Position numbers and translations under genes: made by a program. The notes beneath the pieces were generated by a model that was not told the origin of the DNA, made no database searches, and saw nothing but the letters and a program-made list of their open reading frames with translations. A stretch of DNA of 64,000 nt from assembly GCF_014645515.1 (NCBI RefSeq), contig NZ_BMLW01000007.1:233966-297965 (forward strand). Direction: 5' to 3'. The DNA comes from Oceanobacillus neutriphilus (lineage in GTDB: Bacteria; Bacillota; Bacilli; Bacillales; Amphibacillaceae). Positions 1 to 8,535 of this stretch are shown one piece after another (within the stretch, counting starts at the first letter, position 1; every line of letters starts with the position of its first letter).

Positions 1-196
1 CAAGTGAAATACCAGCCCCACCATCCTCTTTTGATACAGTGAGTGAAGGATAGCCGATTTTTTGCAGATCTTTAAAGTTTTCATAGGGAAAAGCGCCGTC
101 CGGAAGCTGACGAATACGTTCTCCAAAGGGTTTAATTATTTTGGATAAAAGTTCGACTCGCTCTTCTTTTGTTTGTAAGTCTGTTAAATTAGTCAT
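1..196 (-). CDS. Acyl-CoA dehydrogenase, N-terminal part (runs off the window)
   Basis: Reading the minus strand from an ATG at 196 gives 65 codons that stay open to the window edge. An AAGGAGG ribosome binding site lies 9 bases upstream. The translation begins MTNLTDLQTKEERVELL and later contains GYPSLTVSKEDGGAGISL. This is the N-terminal helical domain pattern of acyl-CoA dehydrogenases, where a G-x-P...EDGG-AG stretch precedes the FAD domain. The family oxidises acyl-CoA thioesters with FAD. The catalytic and FAD-binding parts are outside the window, so the substrate class cannot be judged. The gene is divergent from the ABC exporter at 464. Confidence 0.7.
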   Translation of the reverse strand, partial: MTNLTDLQTKEERVELLSKIIKPFGERIRQLPDGAFPYENFKDLQKIGYPSLTVSKEDGGAGISL

Positions 197-404
197 ACTA
201 TTATTCCTCCTTGAAAAAGACAAAGTATGTTAATCAGATTTGTATTATTTATATTATTTCATTGATAGAGAAATAGTTCAATTATCTGATAGAAATTTGA
301 AATGAATTGCCTTTTTTATGTCAGCGTGATAGGGTATTAATAACTTTGTGTGTGCTAATAACCAAATAAAACTAAACTGAAAAAAGATTTTTTGCATCTT
401 TTTT

Positions 405-418
405 TGAAAACGCTTTCT
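405..418. promoter_or_regulatory. cre-like site (CcpA operator) upstream of ABC exporter
   Basis: TGAAAACGCTTTCT differs from the palindromic cre consensus TGAAAGCGCTTTCA at only two positions. It lies about 45 bases upstream of the exporter ATPase start. Catabolite control of the exporter is inferred from the site alone. Confidence 0.55.
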
Positions 419-463
419 TTATAGGGATTCATTAATGAGAATATAAAAGTAGAGGAGGATTAG

Positions 464-1156
464 ATGATTGAAAAAATATCATGCTGTGACGCAGGCAGAA
501 CGTTTCAAGGAGATGGTATTGAAATACCGGCCATACGTAATGTAACGCAAGAATTCCATAGAACTGATTTTACCGCTATTGTCGGGCCTTCTGGGTCAGG
601 TAAGTCCACTTTGTTAAGTTTGCTAGGGACATTAGAGCGGCCGAATTCAGGCACAATACTTTACGATGATGTAGAAATTATAAAAAAAAGCAATAAAAAT
701 CTTGCTGATTTTCGATTTCATGAAATTGGGTTTATCTTTCAACAGTTTCATCTGCTTCCAAGTTTAACCTCCTTAGAGAATGTACTCACACCACTTTTTG
801 CACGAAAAGTTTCCTATTCTAAAATAAACCGGGCCAAAGAAGTGCTTACACAGGTTGGCTTGTCGAACAAATACAATTCCTTGCCCTCACAGTTATCTGG
901 TGGTCAGCAGCAGCGAGTAGCAATAGCCAGAGCAATTGTTCATAAACCAAGCTGGCTGCTGGCTGATGAACCGACAGGAAATCTGGATACAGAAACAGGA
1001 CAACAAATTTTTCAACTCTTACAGGAATTGCATCATAAAGAAGGATGTGGAGTTATTTTTGTAACGCATGATGAAACATTAGCTTCCAAAGCAGATAAAG
1101 TAATAACGATGAAGGATGGTATTATTGTGCAGGAATTATCCGGAGTAAAGAGATGA
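464..1156 (+). CDS. ABC transporter ATP-binding protein, MacB/LolD type
   Basis: ATPase subunit of a MacB/LolD-type transporter that powers an FtsX-like permease. Visible motifs are Walker A GPSGSGKS (residues 41-48), a Q-loop FQQ near 93, the signature LSGGQ (144-148), Walker B LLADEP (165-170) and the switch His in VTHD (202). At 230 aa it has the usual length for the family. The start has an AGAGGAGG site 7 bases upstream. It overlaps the permease gene by four bases (ATGA), so the two are translationally coupled. A cre-like site lies in the leader. Such transporters move lipoproteins or peptides, or act in antimicrobial peptide sensing and resistance; no two-component system flanks this one, so the substrate is unknown. 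Confidence 0.9.
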   Translation: MIEKISCCDAGRTFQGDGIEIPAIRNVTQEFHRTDFTAIVGPSGSGKSTLLSLLGTLERPNSGTILYDDVEIIKKSNKNLADFRFHEIGFIFQQFHLLPSLTSLENVLTPLFARKVSYSKINRAKEVLTQVGLSNKYNSLPSQLSGGQQQRVAIARAIVHKPSWLLADEPTGNLDTETGQQIFQLLQELHHKEGCGVIFVTHDETLASKADKVITMKDGIIVQELSGVKR

Positions 1157-4100
1157 TTCGGTTTATTTGGGAGAATTGGCGGCGAAGAAAGGAAAGACTC
1201 ATCCTGTCATTGATAGGTGCTCTTATTATCAGTGCTGGACTTACCTATCTGGTTGGTGCGTCAGACGCAAGCAAAGGAACGATTGTTAATACACTGCAGG
1301 ATAGCTGGACAGCTTCCTATGATATTTTAGTCCGTCCGGAAGGGTCGAGAAGTATAACGGAAGAGCAAGGATTATTAGAGCCTAACTACTTAAGCGGAAT
1401 GGACGGCGGAATTAGTGTGGAACAATATGAAGCTGTTAAACAGATACAAAACATTGAAATTGCTGCACCTATTTCCATGATTGGATATGCTTCTTATACA
1501 GTAAATTTTCAACCTATAGAAATAGAGGAAAATGGAATTTACAGGCAAAGGTTAGAACAAATTATGGATAATGGGGTTCAAGATATAAACACTACTTCCG
1601 ATTATTATTTTGCGTATGGGGACTGGCCAGTTACGGAAGAAAACTTGGCAGGAAAGGGATCAGAGTATGGTGTAGGCAGTACCCCCAATTATTTAAGCGT
1701 ATATACGCAAGCATTACTGGCAGGTGTTGATCCTGAACAAGAAGCAAAACTGGTTGGTTTGGAAGAAGCGGTAATTCCGACTGGTGACAGCAGATATTTT
1801 CGTGACGAAGATACAGGAGTACGTACAAATGATACAAGCGGCCTGGATTCAATCCGTTTTCCTGTCATTGTAAGTACACATGCTTTTGATGACAAACAAG
1901 TTGAATTTACTTTGGAGCGTTTGAATATCCCTTTTGATGAAGGTACAGCTAATAATACTCTGGAAGAAATTAAGGATAATGGAGGGACCGATTATCTGGA
2001 TACATTTTCTGGGCAAGACGGAAAGCACTATGCATACTCCTCTGAGGAAGCTTTCTCGATGTTGGTTAATAGCATTACCGGTGTTGATATCGAGACAGGA
2101 GAATCTATAGAAACAAATACTGTAGATGATTCGGTAACCTGGATGAATTTTCGTCCAAGTCCGCTTGAATATCACACAATTAACAGCCCGTTTGAGGATA
2201 GATGGCCATTTGCCTATCAAGTTGAACCATTTGCGAATAATCTGGAGACAAAACCAGATTTTGTTGGCATTCACTCCTTTAGAGAACCTAAGGTTTTTGG
2301 TGAAGTCTCTAGTGATTGGATACGGATAAGCCCAAATTGGATAGGTTTTTATGATCCGGGAAAATTAGATATATCAACAGACCCAACCAATGAATTGCCC
2401 ATGGAGACATACCGGCCGGCAACTGCTGAATTGGTCATAGATGCAAATAATGAACCTGTGAATCCTTCTGTCATCTTAAAGCCCACGGATAATCCGTATG
2501 ATTTTCTGACTAACCCTCCCAATATGCTTACAACCATTGATGCAGCGGAAGAAATTTTAGGAGAAGCACCAATATCTGCAATTCGGGTAAAAGTAACAGG
2601 TGTTACAGAGATGAATGAAGAAAGTCAGGCTATTTTAGAAAAAGTGGCAGCGGAAATAGAAGCAGAAACAGGATTAATTACGGACATTACACTAGGCTCT
2701 TCCCCACAGTTAGCCTTGACCTATGTCCCTGCTATTAATGAAGATGAAGCAATCGGCTGGCTGCAACAGCCCTGGGTAAATATTGGTTCATCCATTTCAG
2801 TATTTAGAGAATCGAAAATAGGTTATTTTGGTATTATTGCAAGCGTGATAACTGTAGCAATTATTTATGTTTGGGCTTCTATGATTATGTCTTTATTAGC
2901 CAGGAGAAAAGAGTTTGCAGTACTATTGTCACTTGGCTGGCGCCCAGGACAATTAAGTAAATTATTATTTATAGAGGCTGGCATAATTGGGTGCTTTGTA
3001 GCGATGGTATCCTGGAGTATACTTGGCTACGTCTATCTTTCAGCGGATGTCTTCATTTCGCCTATGCGATTTTTGCTGACGGGATTGGCGGGTTTGCTCA
3101 TTTATTTATGTGGTGCAATAATTCCTGCTATATCCATTAGAAATATTCGCCCGTACGAAACGATACGGATAGGAGAATTTTCTAAGCGTGCTAGAGGCTT
3201 TTTTAGAACGCAGGGTGTGTTCTCAATGGCTGTCAATCATTTTATGGGAAAATGGCGCCGGAGTTTATTATCCATTATATCTATTGCTTTGCCTACGGGG
3301 TTACTTGTTTTATTTCTTCATATTACCTTTCGGCTGCAGGGAATTATGTATACGACTTGGCTGGGGCAATATACAGCATTGGAAGTAAGCACGCTCCATT
3401 ATACAGCAATGATTGTAGCTTTAATCATTGCCATTATGACGACTTCAGAGATTATGTGGCAAAATATATCTGAACGCGAACAAGAAATGGTGTTACTTAA
3501 AGCAATTGGCTGGAAAAATAGCAGTGTCAGGCTATTAATCTGGTCAGAAGGGATATTAAGCGGAGTATTTGCTGCAATAATAGGTCTTGCATTTGCTTTT
3601 AGTTCCATGTGGGTGATGTATGGTCAATTTCCGACAGATGAAATAGCCTTTATACTCTGTACGGGATTAATCCCGGTATTAATTGGTGTTATAGGAACAA
3701 TTATTCCAGCTGAGCGTGCAGTCAGAATGAACCCGAATCGAGGAATTAGCGGATATTACTCCAATAAAAAATCCTCCGATAAAAAGTTAAAAGCTGTAAT
3801 AATAGGAGCGCTGGCAATATTAACTGGAAGTTTTATTTATATGATGGTACAGGTTATTCCGGAAATATCAGAAAGTGCATCATCGAATGAGGCTGTACCA
3901 GATAATGAAATTGCCCCAACCCAAGGAGAATTGCTGGAAGCTGAAAAAAATGAAGATAAAGAGAATATGAAGCAAGAAGAGCAAAATGAACAAGAAGAAA
4001 ATACTGATCTTGCTGAGGAGCGATATGATGTCGTATTAGATAGAGATGAAAGACTTAGCTGGTCTGTCGTCGAATATTATATAGATGAAGTGAACGAGGA

Positions 4101-4416
4101 TTTTTCTGAGGATGGAGAGGCCGGTTTACTGGAGATAGAATTTACGTATATAAATAAAGATAACAGAGAACATCAAATGAATTTAAATCAAAATTTCACG
4201 ATTCGCAGTTCTGGAGATGCTTTCGGGGAAGTTTATAAACCTATTGATATCGAAGTGATTAAGAAAAAGAATTGGAATGAAGAAGAAGGATGGTTAGAAA
4301 GCGAAGGAGAAATAACGGCAGTGATGAGATTTGAGGTCCCTGAACAAGATGCAGACTATCTTTTTCATTTTTCATCCTATGAATATCCAGGTGGAATTCT
4401 GTTTGTGTTAAGGTAA
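1153..4416 (+). CDS. Large FtsX-family ABC permease with extra C-terminal extracellular domain
   Basis: Membrane partner of the preceding ATPase. At 1087 aa it is unusually long. It has an N-terminal membrane segment (about 14-35), then an extracellular region of some 500 residues. Two FtsX-like membrane blocks follow (about 555-670 and 695-870), with helices such as GIIASVITVAIIYVWASMI and the cytosolic LSLGWRPGQL / LKAIGWKNSS loops typical of this family. A further helix (about 900-920) leads to an acidic Glu/Gln/Asn-rich linker and a C-terminal domain of about 130 residues. That domain has alternating beta-like strands and resembles DUF4352-type Ig-like domains. The start overlaps the ATPase stop. 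Substrate not known. Confidence 0.85.
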   Translation: MIRFIWENWRRRKERLILSLIGALIISAGLTYLVGASDASKGTIVNTLQDSWTASYDILVRPEGSRSITEEQGLLEPNYLSGMDGGISVEQYEAVKQIQNIEIAAPISMIGYASYTVNFQPIEIEENGIYRQRLEQIMDNGVQDINTTSDYYFAYGDWPVTEENLAGKGSEYGVGSTPNYLSVYTQALLAGVDPEQEAKLVGLEEAVIPTGDSRYFRDEDTGVRTNDTSGLDSIRFPVIVSTHAFDDKQVEFTLERLNIPFDEGTANNTLEEIKDNGGTDYLDTFSGQDGKHYAYSSEEAFSMLVNSITGVDIETGESIETNTVDDSVTWMNFRPSPLEYHTINSPFEDRWPFAYQVEPFANNLETKPDFVGIHSFREPKVFGEVSSDWIRISPNWIGFYDPGKLDISTDPTNELPMETYRPATAELVIDANNEPVNPSVILKPTDNPYDFLTNPPNMLTTIDAAEEILGEAPISAIRVKVTGVTEMNEESQAILEKVAAEIEAETGLITDITLGSSPQLALTYVPAINEDEAIGWLQQPWVNIGSSISVFRESKIGYFGIIASVITVAIIYVWASMIMSLLARRKEFAVLLSLGWRPGQLSKLLFIEAGIIGCFVAMVSWSILGYVYLSADVFISPMRFLLTGLAGLLIYLCGAIIPAISIRNIRPYETIRIGEFSKRARGFFRTQGVFSMAVNHFMGKWRRSLLSIISIALPTGLLVLFLHITFRLQGIMYTTWLGQYTALEVSTLHYTAMIVALIIAIMTTSEIMWQNISEREQEMVLLKAIGWKNSSVRLLIWSEGILSGVFAAIIGLAFAFSSMWVMYGQFPTDEIAFILCTGLIPVLIGVIGTIIPAERAVRMNPNRGISGYYSNKKSSDKKLKAVIIGALAILTGSFIYMMVQVIPEISESASSNEAVPDNEIAPTQGELLEAEKNEDKENMKQEEQNEQEENTDLAEERYDVVLDRDERLSWSVVEYYIDEVNEDFSEDGEAGLLEIEFTYINKDNREHQMNLNQNFTIRSSGDAFGEVYKPIDIEVIKKKNWNEEEGWLESEGEITAVMRFEVPEQDADYLFHFSSYEYPGGILFVLR

Positions 4417-4498
4417 TAATGTACATCCATGTAGATTGATACTAGTATGAGGGTATAATAAGAATAGTTTAATACTGTAGATTTGGATGGTGGATGAA

Positions 4499-5095
4499 AT
4501 GGAAAAAAATATTAATTTAACCCCTTTACCAGAAGCTTTTTACCAATACCCCACCTTACAACTAGCAGAAGAACTGCTCGGGTGCGTTTTAGTAAAGCAG
4601 ACGGAGGAAGGAACGAGCTCTGGATTTATTGTAGAAACAGAAGCATATCTGGGAAGTGCTGACAGAGCAGCACATGGATTTAGCAACCGGCGGACGAAAA
4701 GAACGGAGATTCTATATGCTGAGGCTGGGATGACATATACCCATCTCATTCATAATCATTGTTTGATTAATGTCGTCAGTGCGGAGAAGGAAGTACCGGA
4801 AAGTGTATTGATTCGGGCAGTGGAGCCTTATACTGGAGTCGATCTGATGCTGGTCCGCCGTCCGGTGAAAAAATTTCAAAATCTGACAAGCGGCCCAGGT
4901 AAGCTATCGCAGGCTTTGGATATTAATATGGGTGATTATGGACGATCACTCATGGAGCCGCCGCTATTTATTGCTGAAGGAAAGAAGCCTGAGAAAATCA
5001 GCAGCGGTCCACGGATTGGTATTGATAATTCTGGAGAGGCAAGGGATTATCCATATCGGTTTTGGGTTACCGGTAATAAGTTTGTTTCTAAATAA
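4499..5095 (+). CDS. 3-methyladenine DNA glycosylase (AAG/MPG family)
   Basis: Base excision repair glycosylase that removes alkylated purines from DNA. Family hallmarks are visible: FIVETEAYLG carrying the catalytic Glu, AAHGFSNRRTKR, TYTHLIHNHCLINVV, an RP-x-K stretch, LTSGPGKLSQAL and SGPRIGI. About 198 aa is normal for the bacterial family. I prefer the ATG at 4499 to the in-frame ATG at 4487, because GGATGGTGG sits 5-6 bases before 4499 while 4487 has no good site. The gene stands alone and ends in a strong hairpin terminator. Confidence 0.92.
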   Translation: MEKNINLTPLPEAFYQYPTLQLAEELLGCVLVKQTEEGTSSGFIVETEAYLGSADRAAHGFSNRRTKRTEILYAEAGMTYTHLIHNHCLINVVSAEKEVPESVLIRAVEPYTGVDLMLVRRPVKKFQNLTSGPGKLSQALDINMGDYGRSLMEPPLFIAEGKKPEKISSGPRIGIDNSGEARDYPYRFWVTGNKFVSK

Positions 5096-5101
5096 GAGCT
5101 G

Positions 5102-5142
5102 AAATTCCTGTTATCTATTGTTAGATAACGGGAATTTTTTTA
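5102..5142 (+). terminator. Rho-independent terminator of the DNA glycosylase gene
   Basis: A 16-bp stem (5102-5117 with 5122-5137, one G-U pair) with a TTGT loop is followed by a run of T. Confidence 0.85.
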
Positions 5143-5242
5143 GTTAATTTTATAGTTTGTTACGAATTATTAGAATCATATGTCTTTATGAATGTGTACG
5201 ATAGAAAATTGTATTACAATCAATAAAGGGGCGAATAAATAT

Positions 5243-6991
5243 ATGGAAACTTTTAATACACAAATGCGATGGGATTTGGACAAGCTTCTATGTGGGTTTG
5301 ATATCGATAAATTTAAAAATTATTTAAAAAGTATTAAAGATAAATTGTTGGAAATAGAGAAGTATATGGAAACAAATATTTTAAATGAGAGGGAATTAAT
5401 CATTATCTCGCAAGCAATCAAAAAAATTGAATCAGCTGAATCCTTTTATTATTGCTTAACAGCAGAAGACATTTCCTTCTCACTGCTCACACCATTACAG
5501 GAAACAATATTAGATTTAAAAACTCAGGTCCACCTTATAAAAGCGAATCTGCAAAATAGGCTGCGTAATATGAATAACAGGCAATTTGATGACTGGTCTG
5601 AGAATATTCATCAAAAAGAGTTTATAACAGAGCTGTTAAAAGATGCGGAAATTACGAGCGATGAAGAAAGAGTTACAGCCGATTTTACTAGAGATACATT
5701 AAGTTTTCTTGAAGGGCTCTATGAACAAATGCGAAATAAAATGAGAATAAAAACAAACCTAAACAGTGATGAAGCTGAAATTTCTTTTGCAGAAGCCAGT
5801 AACCTGTCTCTGTCTCATTCAGAGCAGTCAGAAAGAATCCATGTATTTCGGGAGTTAAACAAAACACTTGAGACGGAAGCGGATCTATTTGCTTCTGTTT
5901 ATAATCAAATGGTCGGACTGAGACTTCGTGAAAACAAAGTAAGAAAAGTAGATTATCTCGATGAATCCTTGAAAAAGAATGGTATATCTCAACCAACCCT
6001 GAATGCAATGTGGGAAGCAGTAGACGCCAATATAGAGGAGCTTTCCAGTTATTTAAGGACCAAAGCGGGGGAAGCAGAGACGAAAAACATTTCCTGGCAC
6101 CAATTGATGACGTCATCTCAGCCCATTGCCTTTGAGATGACTTTCTCAGAGGCAATCGAAGGTATTATCCAATCTCTTGGAAATATTGACAGTGATATGT
6201 GTGAATTTGTGAGAAAAGCAATTGTAGAGGGCTGGGTAGATGCGGAGCGACGGGAAACAAAGTCTCTTGGAGGTTTTTGTGCGCCTTTTCTTCTTGAAGA
6301 GGAATCACGAATTTCCTTAAATTATGATAATAGCATTGACAGCGCCAGAAGGCTTGCACATGAATTAGGACATGCCTGGCATTTTCAACAAATGAAATAT
6401 GCTCCATCTCTTTTATTCTCAGATGATACATTTGAAATGACAATGGCAGAAACCTCCTCTATCTTTTTTGAAACGGCATTTATTGACTATGTAATCCAAA
6501 ATACAAATGATAGTTCTGTTAAAAAAGCCATTCTTGCTTCAAGGATTGAGCGTTCTCTAAATTACTTGATGTCTATTAGAGGAGCATTCTTATTTGAAAA
6601 AAAGTTTTATGAATATAGAAAGGATAAACAATTAGATGCAAAACAAATAGAAGAGCTTTCGCGACAATCTCAGGAAAAAGCGTATGGAAATAGTTTAAGT
6701 GAATATGAACCATTTGTCTGGATGAAGTATGGTCAGTTTTATCAGGCAAGTAATCCTTTTTATAATTATCCTTATTCCTTTGGTTTTTTATTAAGTATTG
6801 GGCTTTTAGAGCTTGCTAAAAAGGATGAATTATTTAGCCAAAAATTTAAAGGGTTCCTAAGTGAAACAGGAATGATGCCCATGGAGCAGCTGGTAAAAAA
6901 ACATTTCCAATTAGATTTTAGACAGCAGGCGTTTTGGCAGCAATCGATCCAAAGGTTGGTTCAGGATATAGAGGAGTATAATAAGTATTAG
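5243..6991 (+). CDS. M3 family oligoendopeptidase (PepF-like)
   Basis: Cytosolic zinc metallopeptidase that cuts short peptides. The zinc motif HELGH is at about residues 373-377, with the downstream Glu ligand in the TMAETSSIFFE stretch. The C-terminal part carries the YGQFYQASNPFYNYPYSFGFLLS pattern typical of M3 enzymes. The upstream ATG at 5192 has no ribosome binding site, whereas AAAGGGG precedes the ATG at 5243 by 11 bases. The latter gives 582 aa, close to the usual PepF length. There is no signal peptide. It stands alone between the glycosylase and the ketosynthase genes. Confidence 0.9.
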   Translation: METFNTQMRWDLDKLLCGFDIDKFKNYLKSIKDKLLEIEKYMETNILNERELIIISQAIKKIESAESFYYCLTAEDISFSLLTPLQETILDLKTQVHLIKANLQNRLRNMNNRQFDDWSENIHQKEFITELLKDAEITSDEERVTADFTRDTLSFLEGLYEQMRNKMRIKTNLNSDEAEISFAEASNLSLSHSEQSERIHVFRELNKTLETEADLFASVYNQMVGLRLRENKVRKVDYLDESLKKNGISQPTLNAMWEAVDANIEELSSYLRTKAGEAETKNISWHQLMTSSQPIAFEMTFSEAIEGIIQSLGNIDSDMCEFVRKAIVEGWVDAERRETKSLGGFCAPFLLEEESRISLNYDNSIDSARRLAHELGHAWHFQQMKYAPSLLFSDDTFEMTMAETSSIFFETAFIDYVIQNTNDSSVKKAILASRIERSLNYLMSIRGAFLFEKKFYEYRKDKQLDAKQIEELSRQSQEKAYGNSLSEYEPFVWMKYGQFYQASNPFYNYPYSFGFLLSIGLLELAKKDELFSQKFKGFLSETGMMPMEQLVKKHFQLDFRQQAFWQQSIQRLVQDIEEYNKY

Positions 6992-7080
6992 TAAAACAGG
7001 TAATTACACTAAATAATACTTTTCTATTAGTTTAGCCAGTATATTAACAGTTTCAAAATAGGCCAATATCTTAGATTTGT

Positions 7081-7109
7081 TTGAGGAAAAGACTCACTTA
7101 CACTATAAT
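7081..7109 (+). promoter_or_regulatory. Sigma-A type promoter for ketosynthase-ligase pair
   Basis: TTGAGG (7081-7086) and TATAAT (7104-7109) are separated by 17 bases. Transcription would start about 110 bases before the ketosynthase ATG. No FapR-type operator was recognised nearby. Confidence 0.6.
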
Positions 7110-7224
7110 AATAGTTGGATTTAAATAATACATGATAGCTTTGAAATCACAGCTAATCATGTTCATAATAAAGATAGAACGCAGGGGAAGATATTGTTTA
7201 AAAATATGCAGAGGAGCATGGATT

Positions 7225-8490
7225 ATGAAGCAGATAGAGATTGCGGTAACAGGAATGGGGGCTGTCTCTCCATTCGGCATGGGGGTATCAACTTTTTGGG
7301 ATAATTTAATTGCGAATCGTTCTGCAGTAAGGGAAATAACAGATGAAAATGTAAGCAAATGGACAAAAGTGGGTGCGCGTGTACCTGCATTTGAAGCTTC
7401 CGATTTTCTTTCTAAAAAGATAATCAGAAATACCGATTATTTTACCCAGCTGGCATTGATTGCAGCAGATGAAGCATTAAAGGATGCGGGATTGTTTAAA
7501 AGTGATGGAGAAACCTTTAAAGATGATATAAACCGGAACCGATTTGGAACAGCAATCGGAACAGCATTTGGGGGAATTCAGTCCTTAGAACAGGCTTCTG
7601 AAAAATTGGCGACGGGACGGGCAAAAAGAGTAGGGCCTCGTATGATTTCCAAGTCTATTCCCAATGCTGCTGCAAGTACGATTGCTATTCAGTACGGATT
7701 CCGTGGGCCATCTAATACATATGTAACAGCTTGTGCAGCTTCGGCGAATGCTATTGGTGAATCAGCTTACTGGTTCTTCCGTGATGATGTCGATTATATC
7801 CTTGCCGGAGGTGTGGACAGCCTGTGGTCGAATGTCTTTTTATCTGGATTAGGTGATGCAGGTGCATTGGCAGCAAAAGGACCAGAGGATTTTTCAAAAT
7901 GGTCCCGCCCGTTTGATGCTGCCCGGACAGGGATGGTCATGGGAGAAGGAGCGGGTTTATTTGTTCTGGAGCCACTGGAGCGTGCCAAAGCAAGGGGAGC
8001 ACATATCTACGCAACCTTAAAAGGATATGGAGCCTCCAATGATGCTTATCATGATACGTCACCGGACCCAGAAGGAACAAGTGCCGCATTGGCAATCGAG
8101 CGGGCACTCCGTTCTGCGCAGCTGGACCCGACAGATATTGATTATATTAATGCGCATGCAACATCTACCCAAGCTGGTGATATTGCTGAAACAAAGGCAT
8201 TAAAAATGATATTTGGAGAGCGGCTGGATGATATGCCGGTCAGCTCCATCAAAGGCAGTGTCGGCCATCTATTAGGAGCGGCTGGGGCAATTGAAAGTAT
8301 TGCGTGCATTAAGGCTATAGAGACAGGAATTTTACCGGCAACGCTTCATTCAGAAACACGGGATGAAGAGGCTCCAAAGGATATTGTTCCAAATATAAGC
8401 CGAAAGCAGCAAATTAAGACAGCGATGAGTAACTCCTTTGGCTTCGGCGGTCAAAATGGGATTGTCATTTGGCAGGCACCTGAAGCTTAA
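7225..8490 (+). CDS. Beta-ketoacyl-ACP synthase, FabF/KAS II family
   Basis: Condensing enzyme that would extend an acyl chain with malonyl-ACP. The thiolase-fold triad is complete: Cys170 in TACAAS, His in NAHATST and His in KGSVGHLLGAAGA, plus the C-terminal SFGFGG loop. The start at 7225 has GAGGAG 8 bases upstream and gives 421 aa, near FabF size; the longer frame back to 7132 lacks a site. It sits outside any fab cluster and is 45 bases upstream of an acyl-activating enzyme. It is therefore more likely a dedicated paralogue than the housekeeping FabF. The product of the pair is unknown. Confidence 0.85.
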   Translation: MKQIEIAVTGMGAVSPFGMGVSTFWDNLIANRSAVREITDENVSKWTKVGARVPAFEASDFLSKKIIRNTDYFTQLALIAADEALKDAGLFKSDGETFKDDINRNRFGTAIGTAFGGIQSLEQASEKLATGRAKRVGPRMISKSIPNAAASTIAIQYGFRGPSNTYVTACAASANAIGESAYWFFRDDVDYILAGGVDSLWSNVFLSGLGDAGALAAKGPEDFSKWSRPFDAARTGMVMGEGAGLFVLEPLERAKARGAHIYATLKGYGASNDAYHDTSPDPEGTSAALAIERALRSAQLDPTDIDYINAHATSTQAGDIAETKALKMIFGERLDDMPVSSIKGSVGHLLGAAGAIESIACIKAIETGILPATLHSETRDEEAPKDIVPNISRKQQIKTAMSNSFGFGGQNGIVIWQAPEA

Positions 8491-8535
8491 ATGAATAAGA
8501 AAAGATGACAAGAATAACGAAATGGAGAGATAACA

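Noticed and set aside
1849..2274. 141-codon minus-strand frame inside the permease gene
   Set aside because: Shadow of the long plus-strand coding frame, without start signals or recognisable content.
4487..4498. Upstream ATG of the DNA glycosylase gene
   Set aside because: No ribosome binding site before it, whereas GGATGGTGG stands at the right distance from the ATG at 4499.
5688..6155. 155-codon minus-strand frame inside the peptidase gene
   Set aside because: Antisense shadow with no ribosome binding site and low-complexity content.
7132..7224. N-terminal extension of the ketosynthase
   Set aside because: The 31 extra codons have no ribosome binding site and do not resemble FabF, which begins a few residues before VTGMGAVSP.
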